From Flavobacterium sp. (GTDB lineage Bacteria > Bacteroidota > Bacteroidia > Flavobacteriales > Flavobacteriaceae), in assembly GCA_023253295.1 (NCBI GenBank), contig JALRGZ010000124.1, forward strand, positions 1-13,309: a DNA stretch of 13,309 nt, read 5' to 3'. A model generated the notes under the pieces. The model made no database searches. It saw nothing but the letters and a program-made list of their open reading frames with translations, and had not been told where the DNA came from. The position numbers and the translations under genes are program-made. Below are positions 6,030 to 12,292 of this stretch, piece after piece (positions within the stretch are counted from its first letter, which is position 1; every line of letters begins with the position of its first letter).

Positions 6030-7031
6030 TTATCTTCTTATAACAAAAATTGAAGTAACACCAGCTTCTGTTCTTACGGTCAATGGATTAGTATCACCAG
6101 AAATTGTTGGTTTGGCAAAACTCATAACCTTTCCTCCGCCATTTAAACGTTCGGCAACATATGTTGTATTAGAAACATAATCATAACCTACATCTACAGG
6201 ATTTCCTAGTTGAGAATTAGGTCCATAAATTCTAAGTTGATTTTCCATAGCAATGGTTCCCATATTAGGTGTTGAAGCAAAAACCGACTTAAATTTTTTA
6301 ATAAACACCAATCCTCCATCTGAATCAGAGGTTGCACTGCCAACATCTGTAAGAATCATTAAATCATCTTTTGCTGAATAAGTAATTCCATGCGTACGAA
6401 CAATACCTTCAATGCTCACGCGTTTTGTTGCTGAAATAACTCCCGAAGCATTGCTCATAAAATCCTTAAAAACAACTAAATCAGAGGTCAAATCAACCAC
6501 TGCATACAAATCATTTCCTTCCATGTGAATTCCCCATAACTTAAAATCAACAGTATAGGAATTTAAAAGAGTGAAACCCATGGCGTTTTTTTGATAGACT
6601 AACAATTTATTGACCAATCCATTAGAAGCCAATTGATCTTGAGCTACTATCACTTTATCTCCTGAAACTGCTGTTTCTCTAGCATTAGTAAAATCAAGAT
6701 TAGAACCACTAAAAGACAAACTCAAAGTAGTAGCATTTGATTCAGCAGCACTTTTTACACCGCTATAAGCTTCTAATCTATTATTAGTTCTGGAAGCAAC
6801 AATGATATTATCTGAATTACTATCATAAGAAATCCCTTCAGCATCTAATGAAGAAATAGTAAAAGATGAAACCATTGTAGGAGACTTTAATAAATCAACA
6901 TAAGTAACCTTACCCGAAGTATTACTTGAGGTAACCACTATCAATTCCGGAGCATACATAGGACTATTATCATTAGAACAAGAGCTTAACGATACAGCGA
7001 TAAAAACACAAGAGATAAATAATTTTTTCAT
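6030..7031 (-). CDS. Putative lipoprotein, beta-propeller-like
   Basis: Unrecognised protein of 333 residues. A lipoprotein signal MKKLFISCVFIAVSLSSC with lipidated Cys18 is followed by SNDN. An acidic residue soon after the Cys fits surface export signals of Flavobacterium lipoproteins, but the match is partial. The mature part shows at least four repeats of the pattern G-I-x-Y/M then an aspartate-rich turn then hydrophobic strands ending near V/A-Y/F (about 63-89, 165-188, 213-243, 277-305), typical of beta-propeller blades as in YncE/SMP-30-like proteins. There is no catalytic motif I can name. It stands alone between convergent XRE and divergent methyltransferase genes, with its own terminator and a possible promoter at 7044-7075. 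It is probably anchored in the outer membrane; ligand unknown. Confidence 0.85.
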   Translation of the reverse strand: MKKLFISCVFIAVSLSSCSNDNSPMYAPELIVVTSSNTSGKVTYVDLLKSPTMVSSFTISSLDAEGISYDSNSDNIIVASRTNNRLEAYSGVKSAAESNATTLSLSFSGSNLDFTNARETAVSGDKVIVAQDQLASNGLVNKLLVYQKNAMGFTLLNSYTVDFKLWGIHMEGNDLYAVVDLTSDLVVFKDFMSNASGVISATKRVSIEGIVRTHGITYSAKDDLMILTDVGSATSDSDGGLVFIKKFKSVFASTPNMGTIAMENQLRIYGPNSQLGNPVDVGYDYVSNTTYVAERLNGGGKVMSFAKPTISGDTNPLTVRTEAGVTSIFVIRR

Positions 7032-7043
7032 AGCTAAAACATT

Positions 7044-7075
7044 TAAAGTTATCTTATCTACGAAAAAAGAAACAA
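7044..7075 (-). promoter_or_regulatory. Candidate promoter of the lipoprotein gene
   Basis: On the minus strand TTG (7075-7073), 21 bases, TAACTTTA (7051-7044), 7 of 8 to TAnnTTTG, ending 13 bases before the start codon. The leader would be very short, so this is tentative. Confidence 0.3.
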
Positions 7076-7167
7076 CTTGGTTTTAACAATTTAACCTATT
7101 CTTATTTATTTTCAAAAAAGAAAGAAGATATTTATATCTCAAAAAACAGAAATTAAAATATAAAAAC

Positions 7168-7175
7168 TATTTTTG
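7168..7175 (+). promoter_or_regulatory. Candidate -7 box before the methyltransferase gene
   Basis: TATTTTTG is a perfect TAnnTTTG 17 bases before the ATG, but no TTTG is seen at -33. Confidence 0.3.
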
Positions 7176-7192
7176 AAGAAAAGCCCCACAGC

Positions 7193-7858
7193 ATGTTTAA
7201 ACGATTACTAAGCTATCTCTATCCTATTAAAATTCATTCTCAAAAATCAGCTTTAAGCAAATCCTTAGAAATTACCTGGGCAAATGGCGACTTGGTTATG
7301 GATTCATTAAATACTAACTATTCCTATGGAAGTTTGCAACGTATTTTAAAATTAGGTTTGGAAAATATTGGTTTTGCCAAAATCCAAAAAATGGAACATA
7401 TTTTAGTTCTTGGCGTTGCCGGAGGAAGTGTCATCAAAACTCTGGTAGATGTCATTCAATTTAAAGGAAAAATTACAGGAGTAGAAATTGATTCTGAAAT
7501 TATCAAAATAGCCAACCAATATTTTAAATTGGACAAAATTTCAAATCTTGAGATTATAATTGATGATGCTTTTGAATTTGTTTTGAAAACAACTGATAAA
7601 TACGATTTAATTATAGTTGATATTTTTCAAGACACCAAAATGCCAAATTTTCTTTTTGAAACTTTTTTCATTGATCGAATTTGTTTTTTGCTTAAAGCAA
7701 AAGGTAACATACTTTTTAATACCATGCTTTTGAACGAAGCCGACAACATTCGCAATAAAAAATTAATCAATGAATTTAATAAAGATCATTTTCATATAAA
7801 ATCTATTCCTAGAGTTGAAAAACACAACGAACTCATTGTTATCGAAAAATTACTTTAA
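7193..7858 (+). CDS. Spermidine synthase-like SAM-dependent methyltransferase family protein
   Basis: Rossmann-fold protein of the spermine/spermidine synthase superfamily, 221 residues. The segment LNTNYSYGSLQRIL (39-52) resembles the polyamine-pocket entry of SpeE. LVLGVAGGS (71-79) is the nucleotide-binding glycine loop, GVEID (96-100) the acidic residue at the end of strand 2, IIIDDAFEFV (121-130) the adenine-side aspartates and YDLIIVDIF (137-145) strand 4. The full N-terminal beta-hairpin domain of true SpeE is shortened, and the DxxDP signature of aminopropyltransferases after strand 4 is not seen, so the substrate may be neither putrescine nor decarboxylated SAM. No signal peptide. 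It is followed after 69 bases by a potassium channel on the same strand, and the two may be co-transcribed. The fold is firm; the reaction is unknown. Confidence 0.82.
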   Translation: MFKRLLSYLYPIKIHSQKSALSKSLEITWANGDLVMDSLNTNYSYGSLQRILKLGLENIGFAKIQKMEHILVLGVAGGSVIKTLVDVIQFKGKITGVEIDSEIIKIANQYFKLDKISNLEIIIDDAFEFVLKTTDKYDLIIVDIFQDTKMPNFLFETFFIDRICFLLKAKGNILFNTMLLNEADNIRNKKLINEFNKDHFHIKSIPRVEKHNELIVIEKLL

Positions 7859-7902
7859 TATAGTCTACAATTTTAAAAAGCCAAACTTTATTATTTGTAC
7901 TT

Positions 7903-7910
7903 TAGATTTG
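7903..7910 (+). promoter_or_regulatory. Candidate -7 box before the ion channel gene
   Basis: TAGATTTG is a perfect TAnnTTTG 17 bases before the ATG, with no -33 partner at the right distance. It could allow independent transcription of the channel. Confidence 0.3.
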
Positions 7911-7927
7911 CCAAATTGATTTAATAC

Positions 7928-8638
7928 ATGAAAAAGATTCTTCGAAAATTACTTTTAGGTAATGTGACCAATTTACGCGATCCCAAATTGAATCCAATTC
8001 AAAAACGAATTCAGAATATCAAAGCCATTTGGAACAACGATCATCAGGACGATAATGGAATTGAGAAAATCGTTCGTTTGCTTCTTTCTTCTTCGCAGTT
8101 AATTTTTCCTGGAATTTATATTAAATATTTGGCTTCCAAAAAAGGAACCGAATATGAAGACTTGGCAATGGATTTTTATATTTTGACAAAAGTAGCCATG
8201 CCATTAATCATTATAAGTAATCAATGGCAACAATATCCTGTTGTTTTGGGAATTATGATTTATGTAATGCTCGAAACAGTTTTATACATTCCTACCTTAA
8301 TTTTTGCCTCTGATTTATTTGCCAGACCACGTTCTTACAAGCGTTCTATGCTTTTATTATTTTTCAATTATCTCGAAATTGTATTTGGCTTTGCAGTTTT
8401 GTATTCAACAGGGAATTACTTAAATCAACCCATTAATCATTGGTTTGATGCCATTTATTTCAGTATGGTAACATCGTCAACTATTGGTTTTGGAGATTTA
8501 TATCCGGTACAAACTTTTGGAAAAGCTTTAGTAATGACACAATCTTTACTAGTGTTGATGTTTGTGGTTTTGTTCTTGAATTTTTATTCTACAAAAATTG
8601 ATTCCAAAGGTTATTTTGAAAAAATCAAAAAAGACTAA
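7928..8638 (+). CDS. Potassium channel family protein
   Basis: Inner-membrane ion channel subunit of 236 residues. The K+ selectivity filter is TIGFGD at 185-190, within TSSTIGFGDLYP, preceded by a pore helix (about 172-184, WFDAIYFSMVTS) and followed by the inner helix (about 199-220). Before it are hydrophobic segments at about 83-98, 104-127 and 141-161, giving about four membrane segments plus the pore loop. The basic N-terminal 60 residues are likely cytoplasmic. There is no RCK/TrkA-N domain and no cyclic-nucleotide domain, so the gating mode is not evident. It should assemble as a tetramer. The stop codon overlaps that of kdsB on the other strand by 4 bases. Confidence 0.88.
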   Translation: MKKILRKLLLGNVTNLRDPKLNPIQKRIQNIKAIWNNDHQDDNGIEKIVRLLLSSSQLIFPGIYIKYLASKKGTEYEDLAMDFYILTKVAMPLIIISNQWQQYPVVLGIMIYVMLETVLYIPTLIFASDLFARPRSYKRSMLLLFFNYLEIVFGFAVLYSTGNYLNQPINHWFDAIYFSMVTSSTIGFGDLYPVQTFGKALVMTQSLLVLMFVVLFLNFYSTKIDSKGYFEKIKKD

Positions 8639-9360
8639 ACAAACTTTCTTGCCTTATCTAAATCTTCTTTGGTGTCGATACCAATTCCGACATGCGTAGT
8701 TTCGACCATTTTAATTTGTTTGCCAAATTCCAAATAACGCAATTGCTCTAGTTTTTCGGAAGCTTCTAAAGATTTCATGGGTAAATGGTAAAAATCCAAT
8801 AAGGCTTGTTTTCTAAAAGCATAGACTCCAATGTGCTTCATATAACGAACACCTACATTTTGCTCTCTTGGATAAGGAATTACCGAACGTGAAAAATACA
8901 AAGCAAAATTATTTTGATTCACCACCACTTTCACATTATTCGGATTGTTGATTTCTTCTTCGTCTTTGATTTCATACATCAACGAAGCCAAATCCACTTT
9001 TTTATCGGTATCGTTTTTAAAAACTTCGATAACTTCTTTCAGTGGTTCAGCATTAATGAAAGGTTCATCTCCCTGAACATTGATTACAATATCCACATCA
9101 ATATTTTCAACTGCTTCGGCAATACGGTCACTTCCTGATTCGTGCTCTTTGATACTCATAATGGCTTTTCCGCCGTGAGCAACAATTTCATCAAAAATTA
9201 AATTGGAATCCGTTACTACAAAAACATCATCAAAAAGCTGGGTGTTTACTGCAGCTTCATAGGTTCTTAAAATGACTGTTTTTCCTCCTAGATCCTGCAT
9301 TAATTTGGCGTGAAATCTGGTTGATGCGTAACGAGCGGGAATGACTGCTATTATTTTCAT
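8635..9360 (-). CDS. kdsB: 3-deoxy-manno-octulosonate cytidylyltransferase (CMP-KDO synthetase)
   Basis: Activates KDO with CTP to CMP-KDO for lipid A/LPS inner-core assembly; cytoplasmic. Family motifs: IPARYASTRFHAK (7-19), SGSDRIAEA (75-83), NVQGDEPFI (94-102, metal-binding Asp), FSRSVIPY (156-163), HIGVYAFRK (176-184), EKLEQLRYLE (202-211) and GIDTKEDL (227-234). The 241-residue length is normal. I place the start at 9360, MKIIAVIPARY, matching the family N-terminus; an in-frame ATG at 9432 would add 24 residues translated from a noncoding repeat and is rejected. It is preceded on the same strand by a lipoprotein gene 80 bases away, with a repeat (9375-9398) in the gap. Its TAG stop overlaps the TAA of the convergent ion channel gene. 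Confidence 0.95.
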   Translation of the reverse strand: MKIIAVIPARYASTRFHAKLMQDLGGKTVILRTYEAAVNTQLFDDVFVVTDSNLIFDEIVAHGGKAIMSIKEHESGSDRIAEAVENIDVDIVINVQGDEPFINAEPLKEVIEVFKNDTDKKVDLASLMYEIKDEEEINNPNNVKVVVNQNNFALYFSRSVIPYPREQNVGVRYMKHIGVYAFRKQALLDFYHLPMKSLEASEKLEQLRYLEFGKQIKMVETTHVGIGIDTKEDLDKARKFV

Positions 9361-9370
9361 GTTATGACTG

Positions 9371-9398
9371 TTTGCCACAAAGGCACTAAGGCGCAAAG
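9371..9398. repeat. Tandem 8-base repeat upstream of kdsB
   Basis: Three adjacent octamers: CCACAAAG (9375-9382), GCACTAAG (9383-9390), GCGCAAAG (9391-9398), consensus GCACAAAG, with TTTG before them. This short element is locally rich in G+C compared with its surroundings. It resembles dispersed 'CACAAAG-CACTAAG' repeats that I associate with Flavobacteriia intergenic regions (memory, not searched). It lies 15 bases upstream of the kdsB start. Confidence 0.6.
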
Positions 9399-9440
9399 AT
9401 ATATTTTTAATTGATATTAGCTGTTTCAACAAATCAACTT

Positions 9441-9944
9441 TTATTTCATATATGTTTCATATTCTTCCTTTGTGGATACAATATCAATCTTCTTAGGTTC
9501 ACTCTTAGTATCAAACAAATAAATTCCAAATATATCTTTTTCTAAATCAAGATTTTTTATCACTACACTTCCATCATTTAAAATAAACTTCAATTTTTTA
9601 TCATTTTCGGTTGTAACAATTGTAACATTTTTTGATTTTAAAAACTCTGTTGATTCATTAATATAATATAGAAAATCATCTGCCCCAACATAAAAATCTT
9701 CTTCTCCAACTTCTTTTTTTCTTTTTTCAATATTCTTTTCTGTAGGTTCGTAAACCAATGCACATTTACTATTTATCACTAAAGTATCCTTATTCATGTT
9801 TGCTAATAATACTTTAGATTCAATAGATTTAGTAGCAATTGAATTTTGAATATCGCTTGCAAAATTCTTTTCTACTTCTTTCTTGTTTTCATTACATGAA
9901 ATAATAACTAATAAGCAAAACAATGACAATATATACTTTTTCAT
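9441..9944 (-). CDS. Small putative lipoprotein of unknown function
   Basis: Not recognised. 167 residues with a clear lipoprotein signal MKKYILSLFCLLVIISC (lipidated Cys17), then NENKKEVEKN, an Asn/Glu/Lys-rich linker that fits lipoprotein export in Bacteroidota. The rest is Lys/Glu-rich with alternating hydrophobic residues (e.g. KVLLANMNKDTLVIN, KLKFILNDGSVVIKNLDL), suggesting a small beta-rich domain. There is one internal Cys at 61, in SKCALVYEP. The A+T content is very high. It lies 16 bases after the YgiD-type dioxygenase gene on the same strand, so it is probably co-transcribed with it. Confidence 0.8.
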   Translation of the reverse strand: MKKYILSLFCLLVIISCNENKKEVEKNFASDIQNSIATKSIESKVLLANMNKDTLVINSKCALVYEPTEKNIEKRKKEVGEEDFYVGADDFLYYINESTEFLKSKNVTIVTTENDKKLKFILNDGSVVIKNLDLEKDIFGIYLFDTKSEPKKIDIVSTKEEYETYMK

Positions 9945-9960
9945 TTTTTATATTTTTATT

Positions 9961-10791
9961 TTACAAAATCTTCACAGAAGTCATACTTAAAGAACCGGCT
10001 AACAATTTATCGTTAAACAAACTGAATTCTTCCTGTTTTTCTTTTAATCCCAAAGTATAAATCAAAGGTAAATAATGTTCTGGTGTAGGAATGGCCAATT
10101 GCAAAGCTTTACCCTGTTTGTCATAATCAATCAAGGCCTGAAAATTGCCATCTAACAAATAATCGTTTACAGTAGCTCTGGCTTCAACTGCCCAATCGTA
10201 ACCATAATTGTCTTTGTCCATGTTGTAAAAATCCACCAATCGTAAATTATGCACAATATTTCCACTTCCTACAATCAATATTCCTTTGTGACGCAAACTG
10301 CTTAACTTTTGAGCCAACTCAAAATGGTATTGTGCTGGTTTGGAATAATCAATACTCAATTGAATCACGGGAACATTAGCTTCCGGATACAAATGTTTAA
10401 TCACACTCCAGGCTCCGTGATCTAATCCCCATTCATGATCAAGTTCCACTTCCGTAGGTAACAATAATTTCGAAGTTTCCATAGCCAACTCAGGACTTCC
10501 ATTTGCAGGATATTGTACCGCAAACAATTCTCTTGGAAAACCTCCAAAATCGTGAATCGTTCTTGGCATTTCCATGGCGGTAACCTTGGTTCCTTTAGTA
10601 AACCAATGCGCCGAAACACACAAAATGGCATTGGGTTGTGGTAAAGTCTTAGCCAAATTTCTAAATCCAGCCACAAACTGATTTTCTTCGATAGCATTCA
10701 TCGGACTTCCGTGTCCTAAAAACAACACCGGCATTTTATCGGTATTGGAAAAAGAACTGGAAATTTTATGTAGGTCGTTTAAATTATTCAT
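9961..10791 (-). CDS. ygiD: 4,5-DOPA dioxygenase extradiol (YgiD/LigB-like family)
   Basis: Class III extradiol ring-cleavage dioxygenase of the DODA/YgiD group, 276 residues, cytoplasmic. Metal-binding histidines are visible in the expected places: His27 (FLGHGSPMN), His62 (VSAHWFTKG), His181 (GSGNIVHNLR) and His239 (PTPEHYLPL). His125 in GLDHGAWSV is a likely catalytic His. DFGGFPRELFAVQYPANGSPELA (81-103) is the family signature. E. coli YgiD cleaves DOPA in vitro; the natural bacterial substrate is uncertain, so the name is by family. The start at 10791 gives 19 residues before the conserved MPVLFLGHGSP; the Met at residue 20 is an alternative start (base 10734). It lies downstream of the QorB-like gene on the same strand, with a 138-base gap holding a large inverted repeat, and is followed closely by a small lipoprotein. 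Confidence 0.92.
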   Translation of the reverse strand: MNNLNDLHKISSSFSNTDKMPVLFLGHGSPMNAIEENQFVAGFRNLAKTLPQPNAILCVSAHWFTKGTKVTAMEMPRTIHDFGGFPRELFAVQYPANGSPELAMETSKLLLPTEVELDHEWGLDHGAWSVIKHLYPEANVPVIQLSIDYSKPAQYHFELAQKLSSLRHKGILIVGSGNIVHNLRLVDFYNMDKDNYGYDWAVEARATVNDYLLDGNFQALIDYDKQGKALQLAIPTPEHYLPLIYTLGLKEKQEEFSLFNDKLLAGSLSMTSVKIL

Positions 10792-10805
10792 AGATATTTT
10801 TTTTC

Positions 10806-10873
10806 ACCATTAAGAAGTTAAGAATATTAAGGTTTTATAAATAACACTTAATAAAGCTTAACTTCTTAATGGT
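10806..10873. repeat. Large intergenic inverted repeat (hairpin, 17-base perfect arms)
   Basis: ACCATTAAGAAGTTAAG (10806-10822) is repeated perfectly in reverse complement at 10857-10873. Inside it a second 6-base stem, ATTAAG (10826-10831) with CTTAAT (10847-10852), extends the hairpin beyond a small 3x4 internal loop; the apical loop is 15 bases. No T run follows on either strand, so it is not a standard terminator. TTAAG recurs at 8-9 base steps in the left arm. It lies between the QorB-like gene and ygiD and could be a dispersed repeat or an mRNA-stabilising element. Confidence 0.8.
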
Positions 10874-10929
10874 TCTTAAATCTTAGATATTCTAATTGTA
10901 TAAATATAAAAATCTTTTCTTTCAAAAAA

Positions 10930-11808
10930 TTATTTTAGATATACCTCTTTCAAAAAATCAGTTAAAGTTGATGGTTTTCTACTTAATAATTTTTCTAAAT
11001 CACTATTTTCAGATTGGAACTCTCCTTGTTTGATTGCTTCCGCAAAACCTACAAACATTCCAATATATTCTGCAGGAACCCCAGCATTAGTTAATGCTGC
11101 TTGGTAATCTTCTACATTAGGATTCAAATAAGCTACTTCTTTATTAGTAATAGTACTCAAAGTTACAGCAATATCATTCATCGAATAATTTTCAATATTG
11201 CTCGTTGCGTACTCTTGGTTTTCATGTCCGTCCGTAGTTAAAATTGTAGCTGTCGCCTCTGCCAAATCATTTCTGGAAACATAAGCCGCTTGACCTTCAC
11301 CAGCTGGAAAGAAAACACCCGATTCCAAAACTTTATCACCTAAAAACATTGGTAAAACTTCTAAGTATAAATTATTTCTCAAAATGGTATAAGTCAAACC
11401 ACTTGCTTTAATTGCATTATCGGTGTCAATATGAGATTGAGCTAAAAAAGCAATTGGCGAAGTTTCAGTTTCATTTTTACGCTCAAAACTGGTATAAACA
11501 ATGTGTTTTACCCCCGCTTCTTTAGCAGCTTTAACAACGTTTAATTGTTGTGCGCTTCGATTTGCCAAATCAGTTCCTGAAACCAATACTAATTTTTCTA
11601 CACCTTGAAATGCCGCTACCAAAGATTCGTAATTGTCATAATCTCCCACTTCGATTTGGATTCCTTTTTCAGCCAAATCCGAAGCTTTAACTTCATCTCT
11701 TACTAGGGCTGAAATATTTTTGGCCTCTATACCTTTTTTTAATAAAAAATCGATGGTTGCTTTACCAAAATTACCTGTTGCTCCTGTAACTAAAATACTT
11801 GTATTCAT
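10930..11808 (-). CDS. QorB-like NAD(P)H-binding protein (NmrA/SDR atypical family)
   Basis: Atypical short-chain dehydrogenase resembling E. coli QorB/YtfG, an NADPH:quinone oxidoreductase, 292 residues (QorB is about 286). The N-terminal nucleotide loop is VTGATGNFGKATIDFLL (7-23), then ALVRDEVKA (34-42) with Arg37 at the NADPH-phosphate position, GDYDNYESLVAAFQGVEKLVLVS (55-77), VKHIVYTSF (100-108), and LTYTILRNNLYLE (138-150). Full alignment to QorB by eye is good through the C-terminus (YQAALTNAGVP). It is probably cytoplasmic and reduces quinones or other electrophiles using NADPH, but the substrate is inferred. It is divergent from an HxlR regulator, as in E. coli ytfG/ytfH, with a strong palindrome between them that is the likely control site. 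Confidence 0.88.
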   Translation of the reverse strand: MNTSILVTGATGNFGKATIDFLLKKGIEAKNISALVRDEVKASDLAEKGIQIEVGDYDNYESLVAAFQGVEKLVLVSGTDLANRSAQQLNVVKAAKEAGVKHIVYTSFERKNETETSPIAFLAQSHIDTDNAIKASGLTYTILRNNLYLEVLPMFLGDKVLESGVFFPAGEGQAAYVSRNDLAEATATILTTDGHENQEYATSNIENYSMNDIAVTLSTITNKEVAYLNPNVEDYQAALTNAGVPAEYIGMFVGFAEAIKQGEFQSENSDLEKLLSRKPSTLTDFLKEVYLK

Positions 11809-11839
11809 TATTTTATACTTTTTATGATTATTTTTTAGT

Positions 11840-11847
11840 CAAAGTTA
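11840..11847 (-). promoter_or_regulatory. -7 box of the QorB-like gene
   Basis: The minus strand reads TAACTTTG, a perfect TAnnTTTG, ending 31 bases before the start codon. No good -33 TTTG was found; the expected place is in A/T-only sequence just before the inverted repeat at 11873. Confidence 0.45.
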
Positions 11848-11849
11848 CG

Positions 11850-11857
11850 TACATTTG
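11850..11857 (+). promoter_or_regulatory. Candidate -7 box of the HxlR gene
   Basis: TACATTTG is a perfect TAnnTTTG, 66 bases before the ATG, with the inverted repeat 11873-11910 between. Repressor bound there would act as a roadblock. There is no matching -33. Confidence 0.3.
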
Positions 11858-11872
11858 CTATATAAAATATAC

Positions 11873-11910
11873 TACTATACTAAAGTATAGCGATATACTT
11901 TAGTATAGTA
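11873..11910. promoter_or_regulatory. Operator-like perfect inverted repeat between QorB-like and HxlR genes
   Basis: Arms TACTATACTAAAGTATA (11873-11889) and its exact reverse complement (11894-11910) around GCGA. Each arm itself contains a near-palindrome TATACTnnAGTATA (11876-11889 and 11894-11907), so the element is two adjacent dimer sites in mirror order, 18 bases apart. It lies just upstream of the HxlR gene and facing the QorB-like promoter. It could also fold as a hairpin in the HxlR leader RNA, but no T run follows. Confidence 0.75.
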
Positions 11911-11923
11911 ACAATAAAATCAA

Positions 11924-12292
11924 ATGATTATGGAAGATGTAATTGGTTTTAAAGAAGCCAAAGCCTGCCCAATCCAATTTGTTTTGGCAGTAAACGATAC
12001 TTTGAATGTGATTAGTGGTAAATGGAAATTGCCGATTATAGGTTCGTTGCTATTTGAAAAAAGACGTTTTACAGATATTCAAAGAAACATTCCGAAGATT
12101 ACTCCTCGAATGTTATCCAAAGAATTGAAAGATTTAGAAATGAATGGAATAGTAAAACGTACGGTTTATGACACCACTCCTATCACCGTTGAATATGAAT
12201 TAACCGAATCGGCAAAATCATTGGGTGATGTTTTAGACAAAATGCTGGAATGGGGATTACAACATAGATTGGCTACACTTTCCCAAAATTAA
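11924..12292 (+). CDS. HxlR family transcriptional regulator
   Basis: Winged-helix regulator of the HxlR/DUF24 family, 122 residues, the usual length. Family signature: CPIQFVLAVNDTLNVISGKWKLPII begins at Cys15, followed by FEKRRFTDIQRNIPKITPRMLSKELKDLEMNGIV (about 44-77; recognition helix around ITPRMLSKELKDLE) and the wing VEYELTESAKSL. The N-terminal Cys15 sits where the sensing cysteine of redox/electrophile regulators such as YodB, HypR and QorR lies, so thiol-based induction is plausible. It is divergent from the QorB-like reductase; HxlR proteins commonly repress such a neighbour and themselves. The palindrome 11873-11910 is the probable binding site. The start at 11924 is used; the Met at 11930 (two codons in) is equally possible. 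The stop overlaps that of the convergent helicase gene. Confidence 0.92.
   Translation: MIMEDVIGFKEAKACPIQFVLAVNDTLNVISGKWKLPIIGSLLFEKRRFTDIQRNIPKITPRMLSKELKDLEMNGIVKRTVYDTTPITVEYELTESAKSLGDVLDKMLEWGLQHRLATLSQN

Noticed and set aside
9361..9432. Upstream extension of kdsB to an ATG at 9432
   Set aside because: The added 24 residues come from the octamer repeat and A/T-rich spacer and precede the conserved family N-terminus MKIIAVIPAR.
10422..10697. 91-codon minus-strand frame inside ygiD
   Set aside because: It lies in another frame of a well-supported gene and has no domain features; a shadow frame.
10806..10873. Inverted repeat as an intrinsic terminator of the QorB-like gene
   Set aside because: On the minus strand it is followed by A-rich, not T-rich, sequence; on the plus strand no T run follows.
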